Assembly (NCBI GenBank): GCA_029817715.1
Contig: JARUPY010000465.1
Span: forward strand, 5,107,001-5,171,000
DNA length: 64,000 bases
Direction of reading: 5' to 3'
Source: Melastoma dodecandrum
Lineage: Eukaryota > Streptophyta > Magnoliopsida > Myrtales > Melastomataceae
Both the position numbers and the translations under genes were made by a program. The notes beneath the pieces were generated by a model. The model was not told the DNA's origin. It saw only the letters and a list, made by a program, of their open reading frames with translations, and did not search any database. This document shows, in pieces, positions 45,450 to 57,949 of the stretch (position 1 is the first letter of the stretch; every line of letters starts with the position of its first letter).

Positions 45450-45988
45450 AATGGGCCTAGTAATTGGGCCGACACGTAGCGGGTGCCGATTTCATGTCCT
45501 CCTGCGATCGAGAAAGCTACTAATTAAGGTTTCCACGATGATGTAGTAGTTTTAGGCGTCGATGTTGTGTAAATTTTTCCTCCCCCTTTTTTTGGCGATT
45601 AGGACGAATGTAACCAAAGGTTAGATGAATGATAATACTTTCTCGTTACACTCGGCGGGCTCAAGAATGGGCCCAGTAAAGGCCCAAAATACAGTGGGCT
45701 GAAAATACGAGGGCCCATAACGACCACGGTCACGACGCCACTCTTCCCCCCACTCCACTCTATTCGGTTTCCGTTGCAACAAACTACACCACCAAACCCG
45801 ACAAAAAGAAGAGAGGAGAAGAAAAGATCTTTATGGCAAAGGAGTTGGCTTTACCTCTCAAGCATCCGATAAACACGAACAACATTTCTCCAACTGCTCC
45901 CTCTTTGCCAAACTTTAGAGTCTTGGAGTAGGATAAAAGTTGGGGGGAGGAGTCTCGTCTCGTCTCTGATCCGAGGTAGGAAGAAAGA
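45450..45988. other. DnaJ 3' region and promoter with site II motifs
   Basis: No gene seen. Around 45665-45720 are several GGGCCC/GGCCCA-type motifs (GGGCCCAGTAAAGGCCC, then GAGGGCCCATAA), resembling TCP-bound site II elements, 270-320 bases before the small membrane peptide gene. The rest is the likely DnaJ 3' untranslated region and the peptide gene's leader. Confidence 0.5.
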
Positions 45989-46192
45989 ATGTGTTGCGGA
46001 GGGAGGGTGTGCATGCTCTGCACCTGCCTCGTCCTCCTCCTCGTCCTCGTCGGTGTCCTTTTCGGCTTCCGTGTATTCACCCACGGCTTCAACGAGTTGA
46101 GGCAAACCTTCCACGACTGCCACCCCGATGCCTCCCCACTCTACTGCGACCGCCGTCCCTTCATCGCCTCCACCCCTCCCCCGCCTTTCTAG
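45989..46192 (+). CDS. Small Cys-rich single-pass membrane peptide
   Basis: A 67-residue frame starting MCCGGRVCMLCTC, followed by one strongly hydrophobic stretch (about 13-28, LVLLLVLVGVLFGF), a short amphipathic part FTHGFNELRQTFHDC and a Pro-rich tail. Five Cys lie in the first 13 residues, which could be acylated near the membrane. I recall plant genomes coding similar short MCCG...CTCL proteins of unknown function, which supports it being real, as does a promoter-like region upstream. Short length means the call rests on composition and that recollection. No enzyme or binding role can be assigned. Confidence 0.6.
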   Translation: MCCGGRVCMLCTCLVLLLVLVGVLFGFRVFTHGFNELRQTFHDCHPDASPLYCDRRPFIASTPPPPF

Positions 46193-46751
46193 AGGGGAGG
46201 GGGCCTCTTTCCTGCAATTTCATGGTCGCTCTGTGTCGCCCCTGTCGATCCTTGCAAATAGGTTTTTTTTTTTTGGTTTGTAATATTTCCATAACTGTAT
46301 TATTACATTTGTAGTTTCCTCCGAATGATGTGTATTGTTTGCCCTCATGGCGAATCCTAACGAGAGATCAAGCACTGACACGTTAGCGTGATCTTAGTCG
46401 AATCAAAAAAGTATCATGATTTAGGGACAAGGAACTGGTCACATACGTCAACATTCAGTGGATAGTAATTTTTCAGATTACCCAGAAGATCAAAAGGGGC
46501 AATATATATTGTAGACGTAATTTTGCAATCCACACTCTTCTTGGCTTGTGGAGAAAGGCAGGCAGCAGGGGAAAGACAAAATCCAAATCCAATCCAATCA
46601 AGGATCCCAGAAGGACAAACGAGGTGGTAGTGGTGGGGGGGGGGAGGGGGGGTGGAGTGTTTTTGTTTGTGTTTCCCGACGAGTCAAACACGTCCTCGCG
46701 AGTTCTTACCAAACCCCCAATTCCCACCTCACACGAACTGAACTCGCGAGA
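46193..46751. other. Intergenic and DDI1 leader
   Basis: Spacer between two plus-strand genes, including a G-rich run near 46636-46654. The last 200 bases should hold the DDI1 leader. Short minus-strand frames here come from the purine/pyrimidine bias and show no domain. Confidence 0.45.
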
Positions 46752-49700
46752 ATGAGGATCAATGTGATGACAGCCGACGAGCAGATCATATCCCTGGAAG
46801 TCGACCCCCAGGAATCCGTAAGATCACCCACCCGTTAATAGTTAAAGCCCTAATCGGATCGACGGCCAATTTGATTGTTGTCTGTTGTTTCTGGTTTTTT
46901 TTTGGGGGGGGGGGGGGGTTTGTAGGTGGAGAACGTGAAGGCTTTGCTGGAAGTGGAGGTGAGAGACCTGACATATCTGTTCCTAGAATTGTTCTTTTTT
47001 TGTGTTTTGGGGATTGAGAATGCTGGCGGGGAAGTAAAAAGGAACGGCCTTTGGGATGCGTTTTGAGCGAAATCGAGGGCTTTTTGGATCGTTTGTTTAT
47101 CTGTTTCTTTGTGTTGTTGGTTGCTGTTTACAATTGTTTTGGAGGTTGTGCAGACTCGAGTGCCGCTTCAGCAGCAGCAGTTGCTGTATAACGGGCGTGA
47201 GGTCAGGAATTCGGACAGGCTGAGCGCCCTTGGTATTAAGGACGAGGACTTGCTTATGGTGGTGTCTGGTGCTCCCTCCAGGTTGATGTTGTTGTTGGTG
47301 TGCAATTTCTTATATTATTGTTCTTGTTTAAGATATTTTGTTCTTTTAAACTCTCACATAGTGCGGCTCTTGACGGTATTTTTCTTGAGACCAATGCATC
47401 TTCTTTCTGTAAATGATTTCAGTGCCACGACAAGTGACCTGGGTCTGAATCCCGATGGATCTGCTTTGAACCCTGCTGCTCTACAGCAACAACTTCGGCA
47501 GGATTCTAACTTAATAGCTCAACTCTTCCAGGTCAGTTTATGTTTTATTGTCGTGGCATGCTTGTTCACGCCAATTTTGTTCTTCTTTTGGGGATATCAT
47601 TGTTGCGTGGCAGGATATTACTGGTCTACTTGCTCTTTTAGATATGGTACTCCTGTCTGAAGATGAAATATATAAGCATTATATTACGCACCGGCTTGAA
47701 CCTCTCAAAATTTTTGTTGTCATGGAATGGGCACATACACAATTTCCTCTCATCTTCTCTATTTTTGTAACATCACGACTAGTATGGGGCATTACGATCA
47801 CTGTTTGCAATGATTTTCATGTCAAACACTTAGATATTCAATTCAGCAATACCATAGTCTTCTGTCCGATGTGGGTGGCTGGTACGCTTTACTCTCTATA
47901 ATTATGTATTTCTAATACCATGAAGCTACCAAATGCCAGAACGATCCTGAGTTTGCACAAGCCATTGTCGGCAACGACCTCAATAGATTGCAGGAGATTC
48001 TAAGAGCCCGCCATCGCCAAAGGTCTGAATTGCGACGCCAGCAGGAGGAGGAACTTGTAATTAGCGGTTCATATTTTACAATTTGCTTGGGAATTGATCC
48101 TGTTGCTTGAATTCAGGAGATTAAATGTCGATGGAGATTTCAGTTGATTCTGCTCCTCTCTAATGTGATGCAGGCCCTTCTGGATGCCGATCCCTTTGAT
48201 GTTGAAGCACAAAGGAAAATAGAAGAGGCTATTCGCCAGGTATCACTTCTCCTCTTCTATTTTTCATTTGGATTGGGTAACTCATTCAATCTTGTTGTTG
48301 GAAGATGCTTTTCCTTTTACTAGTTGTTCAGACCTTTAGTGGTATATCCTAATCTGAGTCTTGCCAATATCACAGAAAGGAATCGATGAAAATTGGGCTG
48401 CTGCTTTGGAATATAACCCTGAAGCTTTTGCAAGAGTGGTATGCATAATTTCACAACTGTACTTTAAACTTCGCATTTTCCTTCCATGCGAGGCACTAAC
48501 TATTCCACAAAAACTTTCAGGTTATGTTATATGTAGACATGGAGGTCAATGGCATCCCTTTGAAGGTATAATAACCCTGACAAATGATCTAGAATCGTCT
48601 TGCCGGAATCTGGTTTGGTTTCTGAGGGCAATATGCTTCTTGAATGTTTGAGTGTGTACTCACTCGCCTTTCTTCACATGTCAGAAATCTCAAGTCTCGA
48701 GTTTTATCAGCTTCCTTTCTTCTGATATTTCCTTGCGTTGAATGCAGTGCCCTATGTATAACCACATTCTTTCATTGTTTTCAGGCATTTGTTGACAGCG
48801 GGGCACAGTCCACAATCATATCAAAAAGCTGTGCTGAGCGTTGTGGGTACGTTGTGATGTCCTGACAGATCTAGTCATATGCTTTGCCATTGACTGTTTA
48901 TCATCAAACAACCCGTTATGTTAACCTATTCTTGAAATCCCTCGTCACTTCTCAGAAATTTGACCCTTCTCTTGTTCTTTGTCAAGATATCTAAAATCTT
49001 ATGGGCCCTTTCATTTGGTTTTGCAGATTGCTGAGACTTCTTGATAAGCGCTACAAAGGAATTGCTCATGGGGTTGGTCAGTCTGAAATTTTAGGCAGGA
49101 TACACGTAGCTCCGATTAAGGTAAAGAAAGCCTTTTTTCTGTTTATGATTCTAATTTTAAGGCTTGACACTTTGAGCTCCATGTGATTAGTACGTGAACC
49201 ATCTTCTGTGTTGTTTTTATTAAGATGACTATCCAGTTTCTTTGATAAGAGGTTCTTCGGTCTACCTCTCACTTCGCACGCTGCCGTGTTTCATCTCCTG
49301 TTGCTAAATGTTTCTAATACTGGTCATTATTGTTTCGTCATTCTATCCATTATCGCCTACTGCATCACATTTAGTCCTAAAGTTGGAGTTTTCTGAGGCG
49401 TAAGCCTTGGCAAGTAAAAGCTTGTCATGTCCACTGACTGGTCAGTAGACTGATGCATAGATTGAGTGATTCTCAGTAATTTTCCCTTCTCTTGTCCTCT
49501 GTAGATTGGAAATATTTTCTATCCTTGCTCATTCTTGGTACTGGATGCACCAAATATGGAATTTCTATTTGGCCTAGATATGCTGCGAAAGCACCAGGTA
49601 CTGTAGTCGTCTTTCCAGATATTTGAAAACTACTCTGTTCCAATTTATTTAAGCCGCATATTTTAACTTAGGTCATGCTATGCAGTGTATAATTGATTTG

Positions 49701-50413
49701 AAGGAAAATGTTCTGAGGGTCGGAGGCGGTGAGGTCGCAGTGCCATTTTTACAAGGTGTGTTCTAATTATGGACAGTCAAATTTACTTATCCTTGACAAA
49801 TATCCACAAACCGAAATATGATTATGGCGTTTACAGAGAAGGACTTACCTTCTCGATTTCTGGATGAGGAGAGAAGCGCCAAGCAAGCATCCAGTTCAGG
49901 GACTTTGGTATGCACTTGTTGTTCTTCCTTTACCATATACTTGGGAAGTTTTTATGCATGCAGGTACCCAAAATGTGAGTCTGCTTGTTGACAGGGTGCC
50001 AGTGGATCAGCGGACAGAAACACGACTGCCTCAGCCGGTCCAGCTTCTTCTGGTATTTCTACTCTTCATTAATTGTGTCTGCTTTCAGTTCAGTGATATC
50101 CATTTGGTGGGACTGATGGTTCCTATCATTTACATTGAACTTCTTTAGGTGGTAACACCGCACCTGGCAACGTGACCCAGGTCTTTGTCTGTGCTTTTGA
50201 TTTTGATTTCACCCGGCATCTTCCTCTATCGGTAATAGCAAGAATCAGTCATGACCAGAGTCCTTAAATTTGTTTTGGTTACAGAATCCAGATTTCGAAG
50301 CCAAAGTTGCTAAGCTCGTGGAGTTGGGTTTCGGGAGAGACGCAGTCATTCAAGCTCTGAAGTTTTTTGACGGGAATGAGGAACAGGCAGCCGGGTACTT
50401 GTTCGGAGGGTGA
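46752..50413 (+). CDS. DDI1: DDI1: ubiquitin-like, retropepsin-fold and UBA protein
   Basis: Sixteen exons (46752-46817, 46926-46958, 47154-47281, 47423-47531, 47940-48056, 48174-48239, 48376-48438, 48521-48565, 48785-48846, 49027-49120, 49505-49597, 49686-49755, 49837-49907, 49995-50052, 50149-50180, 50285-50413) give 411 residues, the usual plant DDI1 length. The ubiquitin-like domain covers about 1-76 (PLQQQQLLYNGREV). A helical linker with DPFDVEAQRKIEEAI follows. The retropepsin domain has the catalytic Asp213 in FVDSGAQSTIIS and the second family block EFLFGLDMLRKHQC. The UBA domain is 370-411 (KLVELGFGRDAVIQAL...GYLFGG). DDI1 shuttles ubiquitinated proteins to the proteasome and can cleave heavily ubiquitinated substrates. 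It converges on the subtilase, 273 bases away. Confidence 0.94.
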
Positions 50414-50686
50414 AAAACAGCTGGGACCAATGCAGGATTCCGCAGTCCCCAAGTCATTGAGAAAACATGCAACTTATTCTTGTTTGGATCACGCACTCGC
50501 AGACAGTGCTCCTCAACAGAAGAAAAAGGAAAAGGGATTTCAACTTCAGAAACGTAAGGTGGGAACTTTCCTTTCTGTAAAACTTCACTGAGGATCTTTA
50601 TTAACATCGTCATCAGAAACGTTCCTAATGGACCCTACTCTGTCTTTCTGGGTCAATTTTGAACTTCCCGACGGATTGTTTTTTCT

Positions 50687-53600
50687 TTACTGCCTCTTCA
50701 CGACAAGAGGGCTTCTTACGTTGTGCTTTCCATCCGACCAATTCAGACCTCCGAACGCATACACCCCTTTCTTCAGCCGCCCTGGCTTAAACACCACCTT
50801 GAACTCCTTCTCCTCCCCGGTTTTCTTGAAAACCATCTCCACTGGCCTCACTGACACAGAGACTCCTGCCGGTGCCTTGACCTGGGCGGTGTACTTCCCA
50901 GGAGGGCCGACATTCGTCACGCGGCGGGTGATGACCATCTTGGTGCGTAAATTTGGGATGGTGATAGAAGGGTAGTTGAAGTTTGATATGCTGAACTTCG
51001 GAGGACAGGTGTAGGACTCGTTCGTGAAGACCCTTACAAGGGTGGAACTATAACCCCGGCCACACAGGTAATTTACGTAGTCATATGGTCCTAGGTCGTA
51101 AACGAGACCTGGATCCAGGATCTGTGTCGGGTGAACATGTCCCGCTCCATAGTCGAAGGGAGTGGCCTTTATGAAGTTTGAATCAAGGATCGATTCCCTC
51201 TCATTATCTTGAGTTACGGCTGCAGGGAAAAGTACATGAACCGATTTACTCGAGAGAAAAAATTTACGGCAAGTATCCCGTAAGAGGAATGACGAGGAGG
51301 GCTGCACCTGTAGTCATGATGGCTGACCTGATTGCCGCCGGACTCCACTCAGAATATGCAGTTTTGAGAAGGCCGACGATACCTGATACATGAGGACACG
51401 ACATCGATGTACCGGACAAGACGTTGAATGGAACTCTTCTCAGATCGAAGGGTTGATTGGTCGGTGACGTGGCTTCGGAGTATGCCGCAAGTACGTTCAC
51501 TCCGGGTGCCGTTATATCAGGCTAAAGGAAAATTGAACGAAACGATGTTAACAGTTTCAACCAAAGCAGCCATTGAAATGGTACTAAAATAATTCCACCT
51601 TCAAGATCGCCGGATCGAGTGGGTTTGGCCCTCGCGATGAGAATGATGCGATGAATGGAGCAGGCTTAGTATCTAGGTATGTTGTAGCCCTAGTCAAGAA
51701 AGCTGTCGGCAACCTGAAAGATCCTCCCGGGCACTGAGCAATCATCTCTCGTTGATCTAACTGAAAAAACGTCCAAGAGAACGTGCTATTGAATACCATA
51801 ACTTACCTTGTCGAGTTGACGTAAGCGAAGACGATCTGGCCATCCTTGTAGGTAAGGTGAGCTGCGGGAAGGACATGCGGGTCAGCTATGATATCGTTTC
51901 CATCTGCCTTGTCGTTTGCCAGAATCATTCCCGCGGCACCGGCGAGAAGGGCCTGCTCGCCTTTCTCGACTCTCGCGTTAAAACCCCGTAGGCAGACCAA
52001 GATCTTGTCTCTCACCTTGCTCGGATCAAGTGTCCCCGCCAGACATAGTAATCTGCAATTATTTCAATGAGCGTTTCAAGCGACAGTAACATTAACAGCT
52101 TATTGACAGATCAAGGATTATTCGTTGCTCACGCATCCTTGGCTGTCGCATTAGCAGCATTTGCATCTGCAGCACTGATCAGATGATAGAAATCGCCTCT
52201 CGGCAGCCCTTTTTCCGAAATTGAAGCTCCCTGGCATTGTGAAATCAGACCAGATAAATTGGGCATGTTCCATACTATCGCAAGACTATTCTCTCCTTTT
52301 CGATGTGACTTACCTTCAGGCGAACCTTGTTCCCTAGAGCGACGTAACTGGTGAACTCCCTATCCATTGTACTCGCCGCGACCGTAAACATCCACGGTGC
52401 AAGGTTTGACACAGTGCCGGCATAAGGCCCCGAGTTACCCGCCGAGACAACCACTACGACCCCCCTCATGACGGCATGGAATGCCCCTATCGCGGTACTG
52501 TCATAGATAAAGTCTAAGGGAAAATCGCTACCAAGCGATACTGAAATCACACCCACCCCATCAGCTATCGCGTCGTCGAAAGCAGCCAGTATGTCGGTGC
52601 TGAAGCATCCATTATCCCCGCAGACCTTGTACGCTGCGACACGGGCGCGGGGCGACCCCCCCTTTGCGGTCCCATTGCCCCGGCCGAAAAGGTTGGCATT
52701 AGGGGTGAAACTACCACCCGCAGTCGACAGGGTGTGGGTGCCATGACCGTCCCTGTCTCGAGCAGTGGAGACGGTGGCGTTCGGGAGTCTGCCTCCTGCC
52801 GCGAGGTAACCCTTGACGTAGTACCTCACCCCGATCAACTTCCTGATAAACATAACCAAATCAAAACCTAAGTTGGGTACACGGATTAACCATTTTATTA
52901 CGAGAGAATGATCATGCGAGAGAAAAATTTAGACCTGTTGCAGAACATCCCATCATGAACGCCTTTCTGACAGATCCCTTTCCACCTGGATGGGATTGGA
53001 CCAAAACCTTCGTCGTTGAAGCTCCTAGACTCTGGCCACACGCCTTTGAACAATCAAGTTGTCAGAAGAATTTGAAGGCGTTTTCCTTGACCCACATGAA
53101 AAGGGGAAGTCCACGCACTCCATTTTATTCCCCCACTATATACCAGAAAAGAAGGAACAAAGCAAATAACAATGCATCCTTTTTGAACCCTTCTAAGAAA
53201 TTTTCTCCCCACTACTGTCGTGGCATGGCGTCGGTGTTTGAAACCGCGTAAAGGGGAATCAATCGGATTGACGGACGAAAGGCGTGGATAGGAAGATACC
53301 CGTGTCGAGGTTTCCGATGATTGCGCCGTCCCCAAACCTGGCCTTCTCCCAGACGGCCAGGTTTGGACTGATCACGCCGTTCTTCTCTAGTCCGAGGAAT
53401 TGCCACGACCTCGTCGTGTGCAGTTTGTATGCTATGTTCGGGATCACGGACAAAACGTCCGGTTTATCTGTGTCGGAGGTGTAGTGAACGTTAGGATCGG
53501 TTCGTGTTCAAGTATTCGCCCGCGAAGTTCATTCGCAGCGGCAGTTGAAACAGAGGAAGGACAAACAGAGAATTGGGAAGGGAGCGAGCGGCATTACTAG

Positions 53601-54130
53601 CAATCTCGGCGGCCTCTGCTTCATCCATAACGGCCGCGAATCCATTGATGTCCTTCGTGTATGAGTAGAAAATCGACTCCCTAGCCCTCTCATTGCTGCC
53701 GGCAAGTTCATACAACTTGGGATTAGGACAATCAGAATTACAAACATTGGTCGCGAAACAGGGGAGAGAGGAAAAATAACTGCAGGGAGGAAATTTTAGA
53801 TTTCACAATTGGGGGTTTACCTTCCCAGGACTGATCCTAGCAAACTGTAATGAGATTTTCGGATGCTTTCCTCGGCCCGCAAAGTCAGTTCCCCGTCATG
53901 GGAATGCCGTCCTAGGTAAACTATATACGACTGAAAAATGCACAAAACGTAAGAACACAAAGAGCATAAACAACTTCTCGATAACTTTGAAAGAAACCGG
54001 TAAATCCTTCGACTTTAAAAATAATTTGATATCAAACCACTCGAACCTTCTGCAAAGCATATGCAGGCATGAACGCAGCGGCCAAGAACAGCAAAGACGG
54101 AAGCAGATGGGCAAGAAAGGAACGGCCCAT
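50687..54130 (-). CDS. SBT5: Subtilisin-like protease, SBT5.3/5.4 type, copy 1
   Basis: Eleven exons on the minus strand (54047-54130, 53821-53930, 53598-53695, 53300-53467, 52935-53043, 52314-52842, 52133-52230, 51807-52052, 51599-51713, 51308-51521, 50687-51219) give 767 residues. In order: signal peptide ([20 protein letters not shown], about 1-25), inhibitor I9 prodomain beginning [14 protein letters not shown], and a catalytic domain with Asp151 in NLDTGVWPE, His223 in GHGTHTLS, the oxyanion Asn in SAGNSGP and Ser558 in [11 protein letters not shown] domain insert sits between Asn and Ser (DKILVCLRG...VLPAAH), and a fibronectin-III-like end follows ([18 protein letters not shown]). All key residues are present. 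Family knowledge: secreted apoplastic serine proteases, the SBT5.3 (AIR3) group being linked to lateral root emergence. It is the left copy of a tandem trio. Confidence 0.93.
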
Positions 54131-54976
54131 TTCTCACTTCCTCTCCAAACGACTCCAAGAATTCTCTCGTGCCCCAATTCTTATGTATAAAACTCCTACC
54201 TAAATGCTCTCCCCACCCCCATTAAATCAATAGAGTGCCAAATGGGGGAGGCAAGTAGTAAAGATACGGAATGCTCTATTCATCCCCTGTTTTTTCAAAC
54301 CAAATAAACCTCCCCTGTTTTCAGCCCATTCATATTGAAAGAAAAAAAAAAGAGGAATCCCAATTGAGTTCGTGGGATCGTCTTCAAATTTTCGACCCTC
54401 AATTGGGTAAATCTCTGGGAGGGAAATAAGATTGACCCATTTGATGAAATCCCATGTCGTTTGTCTACTAATATTAAGAAATGGGTGATTGTTGATATTG
54501 CTATTTATTTAGGTTATACACCATAAAGGCAGAGTCATAATGTCCGAGCCATTTCATATCAATCTTCTCCTTTTGATAATTCTAAATTGGAGGGATATAT
54601 TATTTGAATACATAGGGAGGTAAGGTAAGGTAAGGTAAGCAAGCACACTTTTTTGATGGGGGACCGTTTTATAAAAAATATCTTCTTTATTTTTTTAAGT
54701 GTAGGAGGGCCAATAAATTATGTACCCTAAACAATCAAGTTGACCAAGACACCCAGAATCAAGATCTGTACTTTTTTGATAAATTAAGTGCTCCCCCGCC
54801 CCCCCAAAAAAAATGATATGGGAAAACTTTAAATGATGTGTTGCTATACTTGTTTGAGCAATGGAGAGATTGATTCATGACATGTTTTGTTCCATTCCCT
54901 ATGGAGAATGGCAAGCTTTTTCATATTTATGCAATGGTTTTTATTTCAATTCGTGGATTTGGAATAATATTACATT
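54131..54976. other. Promoter of subtilase copy 1
   Basis: AT-rich spacer between the tandem subtilases, containing a GGTAA repeat near 54618-54640. It should hold the promoter of copy 1 and the 3' untranslated region of copy 2. No gene seen. Confidence 0.45.
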
Positions 54977-57949
54977 TTATTGGTGCCTAACAACGAGAGG
55001 GCTTCTTACATTGTGCTTGCCGTCCGACCACACCAGACTTCCATACACATACTCCCCTGTCCTGACCCCAGCCTTTGTCTTAAACACCACATTGAATTCC
55101 TTCTCCTCCCCAGTCTCCTTGAACACCAGCACCAAGGGCCTGACCGAAACCGCCACGCCCTCCGGTTCGTCCACCCGAGCGACGTACTTCCCCGGAGGGC
55201 CGACGTTTGTCACGCGGCGGTATACTGCCGTCCAGTTGCGTAGCCCAGGGATGGTGATCGAGGGGTAGTTGAAGTTCGAAATGCTGAATTTCGGGGGGCA
55301 GGTGTAGGGCTCGTCTTCGAAAACCCTTATCATTGAAGTGGTGTAACCCCTACCGCACAGGAAGTTTATGTAGTCGTATCTACCGAGGTCGTAGACGAGG
55401 CCGGGGTCCAGGACGTGGCTCGGCCGAATGTGTCCCGCGCCGTAGTCGAAGGCGTTAGCCTTTTTGAAGGATGAATCGAGGATCGGTAGCTTTCTGTTGT
55501 CCCGGGATACAGCTGGAGCAATCGTGGTAGGATAACGATTAATTAGAGAAAGTCCATTGAAGTAAGCATGCCGAGCTAAAAGAGCTGGTGATCAGTTAAC
55601 CTGTGGTCATGATGGCTGATTTGATAGCCGCAGGACTCCATTTCGGATACGCGGTCCTGATAAGGCCGACGATGCCGGATACATGAGGGCAGGACATTGA
55701 GGTACCCGACAGGAGATTATACGGAAGTATAGGCTCATATGGTTGCTCTGGGTCGGGTGCTTCTGTGTATGCAGCAATTACATCTACTCCTGGCGCCGTA
55801 ATGTCGGGCTGTTGAAAAATGCAATGATATCACGTTTCAGCAAAAACGTGGACAGGAAGGCAAAAGCCAGTGGTTAATCATACCTTCAAGATTGCCGGCT
55901 CGATTGTGTTCGGTCCTCTAGACGAGAACTTTGCTACAAAAGGTGCGGGCTTGGTGTCCAACACCGTCCTAGCCCTCGTGATGTAAGCCACTGGCGACCT
56001 TGTCGACGCGTAATATGCATAAAGGGTGAGGCCGTCCCGATAATTGATATGAGACACAGGAAGGACATGGGGATCGGGTGAGGTGTCTTCCCCGTCTGCC
56101 TCATCATTTGCCAGAATCATTCCCACTGCACCGGCCTTTCGGGCCTGCACACCCTTGTCGAGTCTAGGAGTAAGGCCGCGAAGACAGATCAAGATCTTTC
56201 CTTTCACCTTGTTGGGGTCAAGCGTTCCCGGCTTGCATAGTATACTACATTAATTTCAGCAAAATATCTTCTGAGTATGGCTAATAGCAACAAAAATGAA
56301 AAAAGTAAACGAGACTCACGCATCCGTAATAGTTGCGTTAGCGGCCTTCGCATCCACAGCAGTGATCAGAGGGTAAAACTTCTCCGCCGGCAATCCTCTC
56401 GCAGAAAAACTTGTTCCCTGTTGTGGTACACTTCTTCAGATAAGGGGAAAAAAAAAAGAAGACCTTTCTTGGCAGTCTTATTTTTCTTTACCACGAGGTG
56501 AGTACGGTTTCCAAGTGCGACGTAAGACCGGAACTCCCGATCCAGGGTGCTAGCAGCAATTGTAAACAGCCACGGAGCTACATTAGTCACGGTCCCTGCC
56601 TTTGGCCCCGAGTTACTAGCCGAGGCAACTACCGGGATCCCCTTCGCAACGGCATGGAAGGACCCAATTGCGATGCTATCGGAGAAAAACTCGGAGGGGT
56701 CACCCCCGACCGAAAATGAGATCACGTCCACACCATCGGCGATCGCAGTGTCAAAAGCCGCCAGAATGTCGGCATCAAAGCATCCACCTTGGTCTTCAGA
56801 AACTGGTGGCCAGCACACCTTGTATGCTGCTACACGAGCACGGGGAGATCCGCCCTTCGCCGACCCTTTCGCAAATCCATAAATGCTGACATTGTGGACA
56901 AAGTTCCCACCGGCGGTCGACAGGGTGTGGGAGCCATGGCCAGCAAAGTCACGAGCGGTTGCATTTTCCGCGGTGACAATTCCACCTTCCGCAATGTACC
57001 CCTTGTCAAAATACCTCACTCCAATCAACTTCCTATTGCAGGGAAATTTATCTTTAATGCCTTGCTGACATATTCCTTTCCACCTCGACGGGATCGGACC
57101 GAATCCTTCATCGCTAAAGCTCGCCGATTCAGGCCAAACACCTTTAAAAGAGAAAAGCAGTTAGAAAGAAATACGAATTCTTAGTGTTGAACGTGATGGA
57201 AAAAAGGACTACCTGTGTCAAGGTTGGCAATAATTGTATCCTCGCCGAACCTGGCCTTCTCCCATATGGAGTCTGGCCTGATCACACCGCCATCCTTCTC
57301 CAGACCAAGGAAATGCCATGACCTTGTCGTGTGCAGTTCCTTCGCCTTGTTCGGGAACACCGACAGAACGTTTGGATTCTCTGCACATGATGCATTCGTT
57401 GTATTCATCTCGGCGGGAGGAAGAACAGAAGGAAGCAAATGGGAAAGGAAAGAGATTACAACTCACTCGCTATCTCTGCTGCCTCCGTGTCATCCAAAAC
57501 AGCGGCAAAACCATTGATATAATGTGTGTAGGAGTAAATAATCGACTGATGCGCTCTCTCGCTGCTGCCAGAAAACACCACCGTGAGAAAACCCGCCTGC
57601 AGACGTACATCGGACAAACAGATACGGAAGGCTTCCTATCTAAACTTAATTTACCTTCCCAGGATTGATCCCAGAAGATTGTAATGAGAAGTTCTGACAG
57701 CATCAATATCCCGTTCGGTTACTTCTGCACCCTGCTTGTGCGGTCCTAGATACACAACATACGACTGCGGAGCCAAACCAAACCGAAACAAACGACAAGA
57801 ACTCGGTGAAACTCTGCGAATAAAAACCGTGCATCGTCGAGGACCATTAATGGCAATAAAAGTCAAACCTTGGCCGGAGAAGCATGCGACAACGGCGCAC
57901 ACAAGAGCAACAGCGGGAGGAGCCATTCAGCGAGGAACAAGAGACCCAT
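54977..57949 (-). CDS. SBT5: Subtilisin-like protease, SBT5.3/5.4 type, copy 2
   Basis: Nine exons on the minus strand (57869-57949, 57655-57764, 57467-57564, 57213-57380, 56492-57141, 56320-56417, 55884-56244, 55601-55808, 54977-55512) give 769 residues. The same layout as copy 1: signal peptide ([20 protein letters not shown]), I9 prodomain, then Asp in NLDTGVWPE, His in GHGSHTLS, Asn in [10 protein letters not shown] and Ser in GTSMSCPH, with a PA insert and a fibronectin-III-like end. It lacks two introns that copy 1 has, at CNR/KLIG (57031-57037) and ASTR/SPVA (about 56000), both removed exactly. All catalytic residues are kept, so the enzyme should be active in the apoplast. Substrate and expression cannot be read from the sequence. 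Confidence 0.93.

Noticed and set aside
48785..49600. Retropepsin motif as evidence of a retroelement
   Set aside because: It is spliced into a host gene with ubiquitin-like and UBA domains, the normal DDI1 layout.
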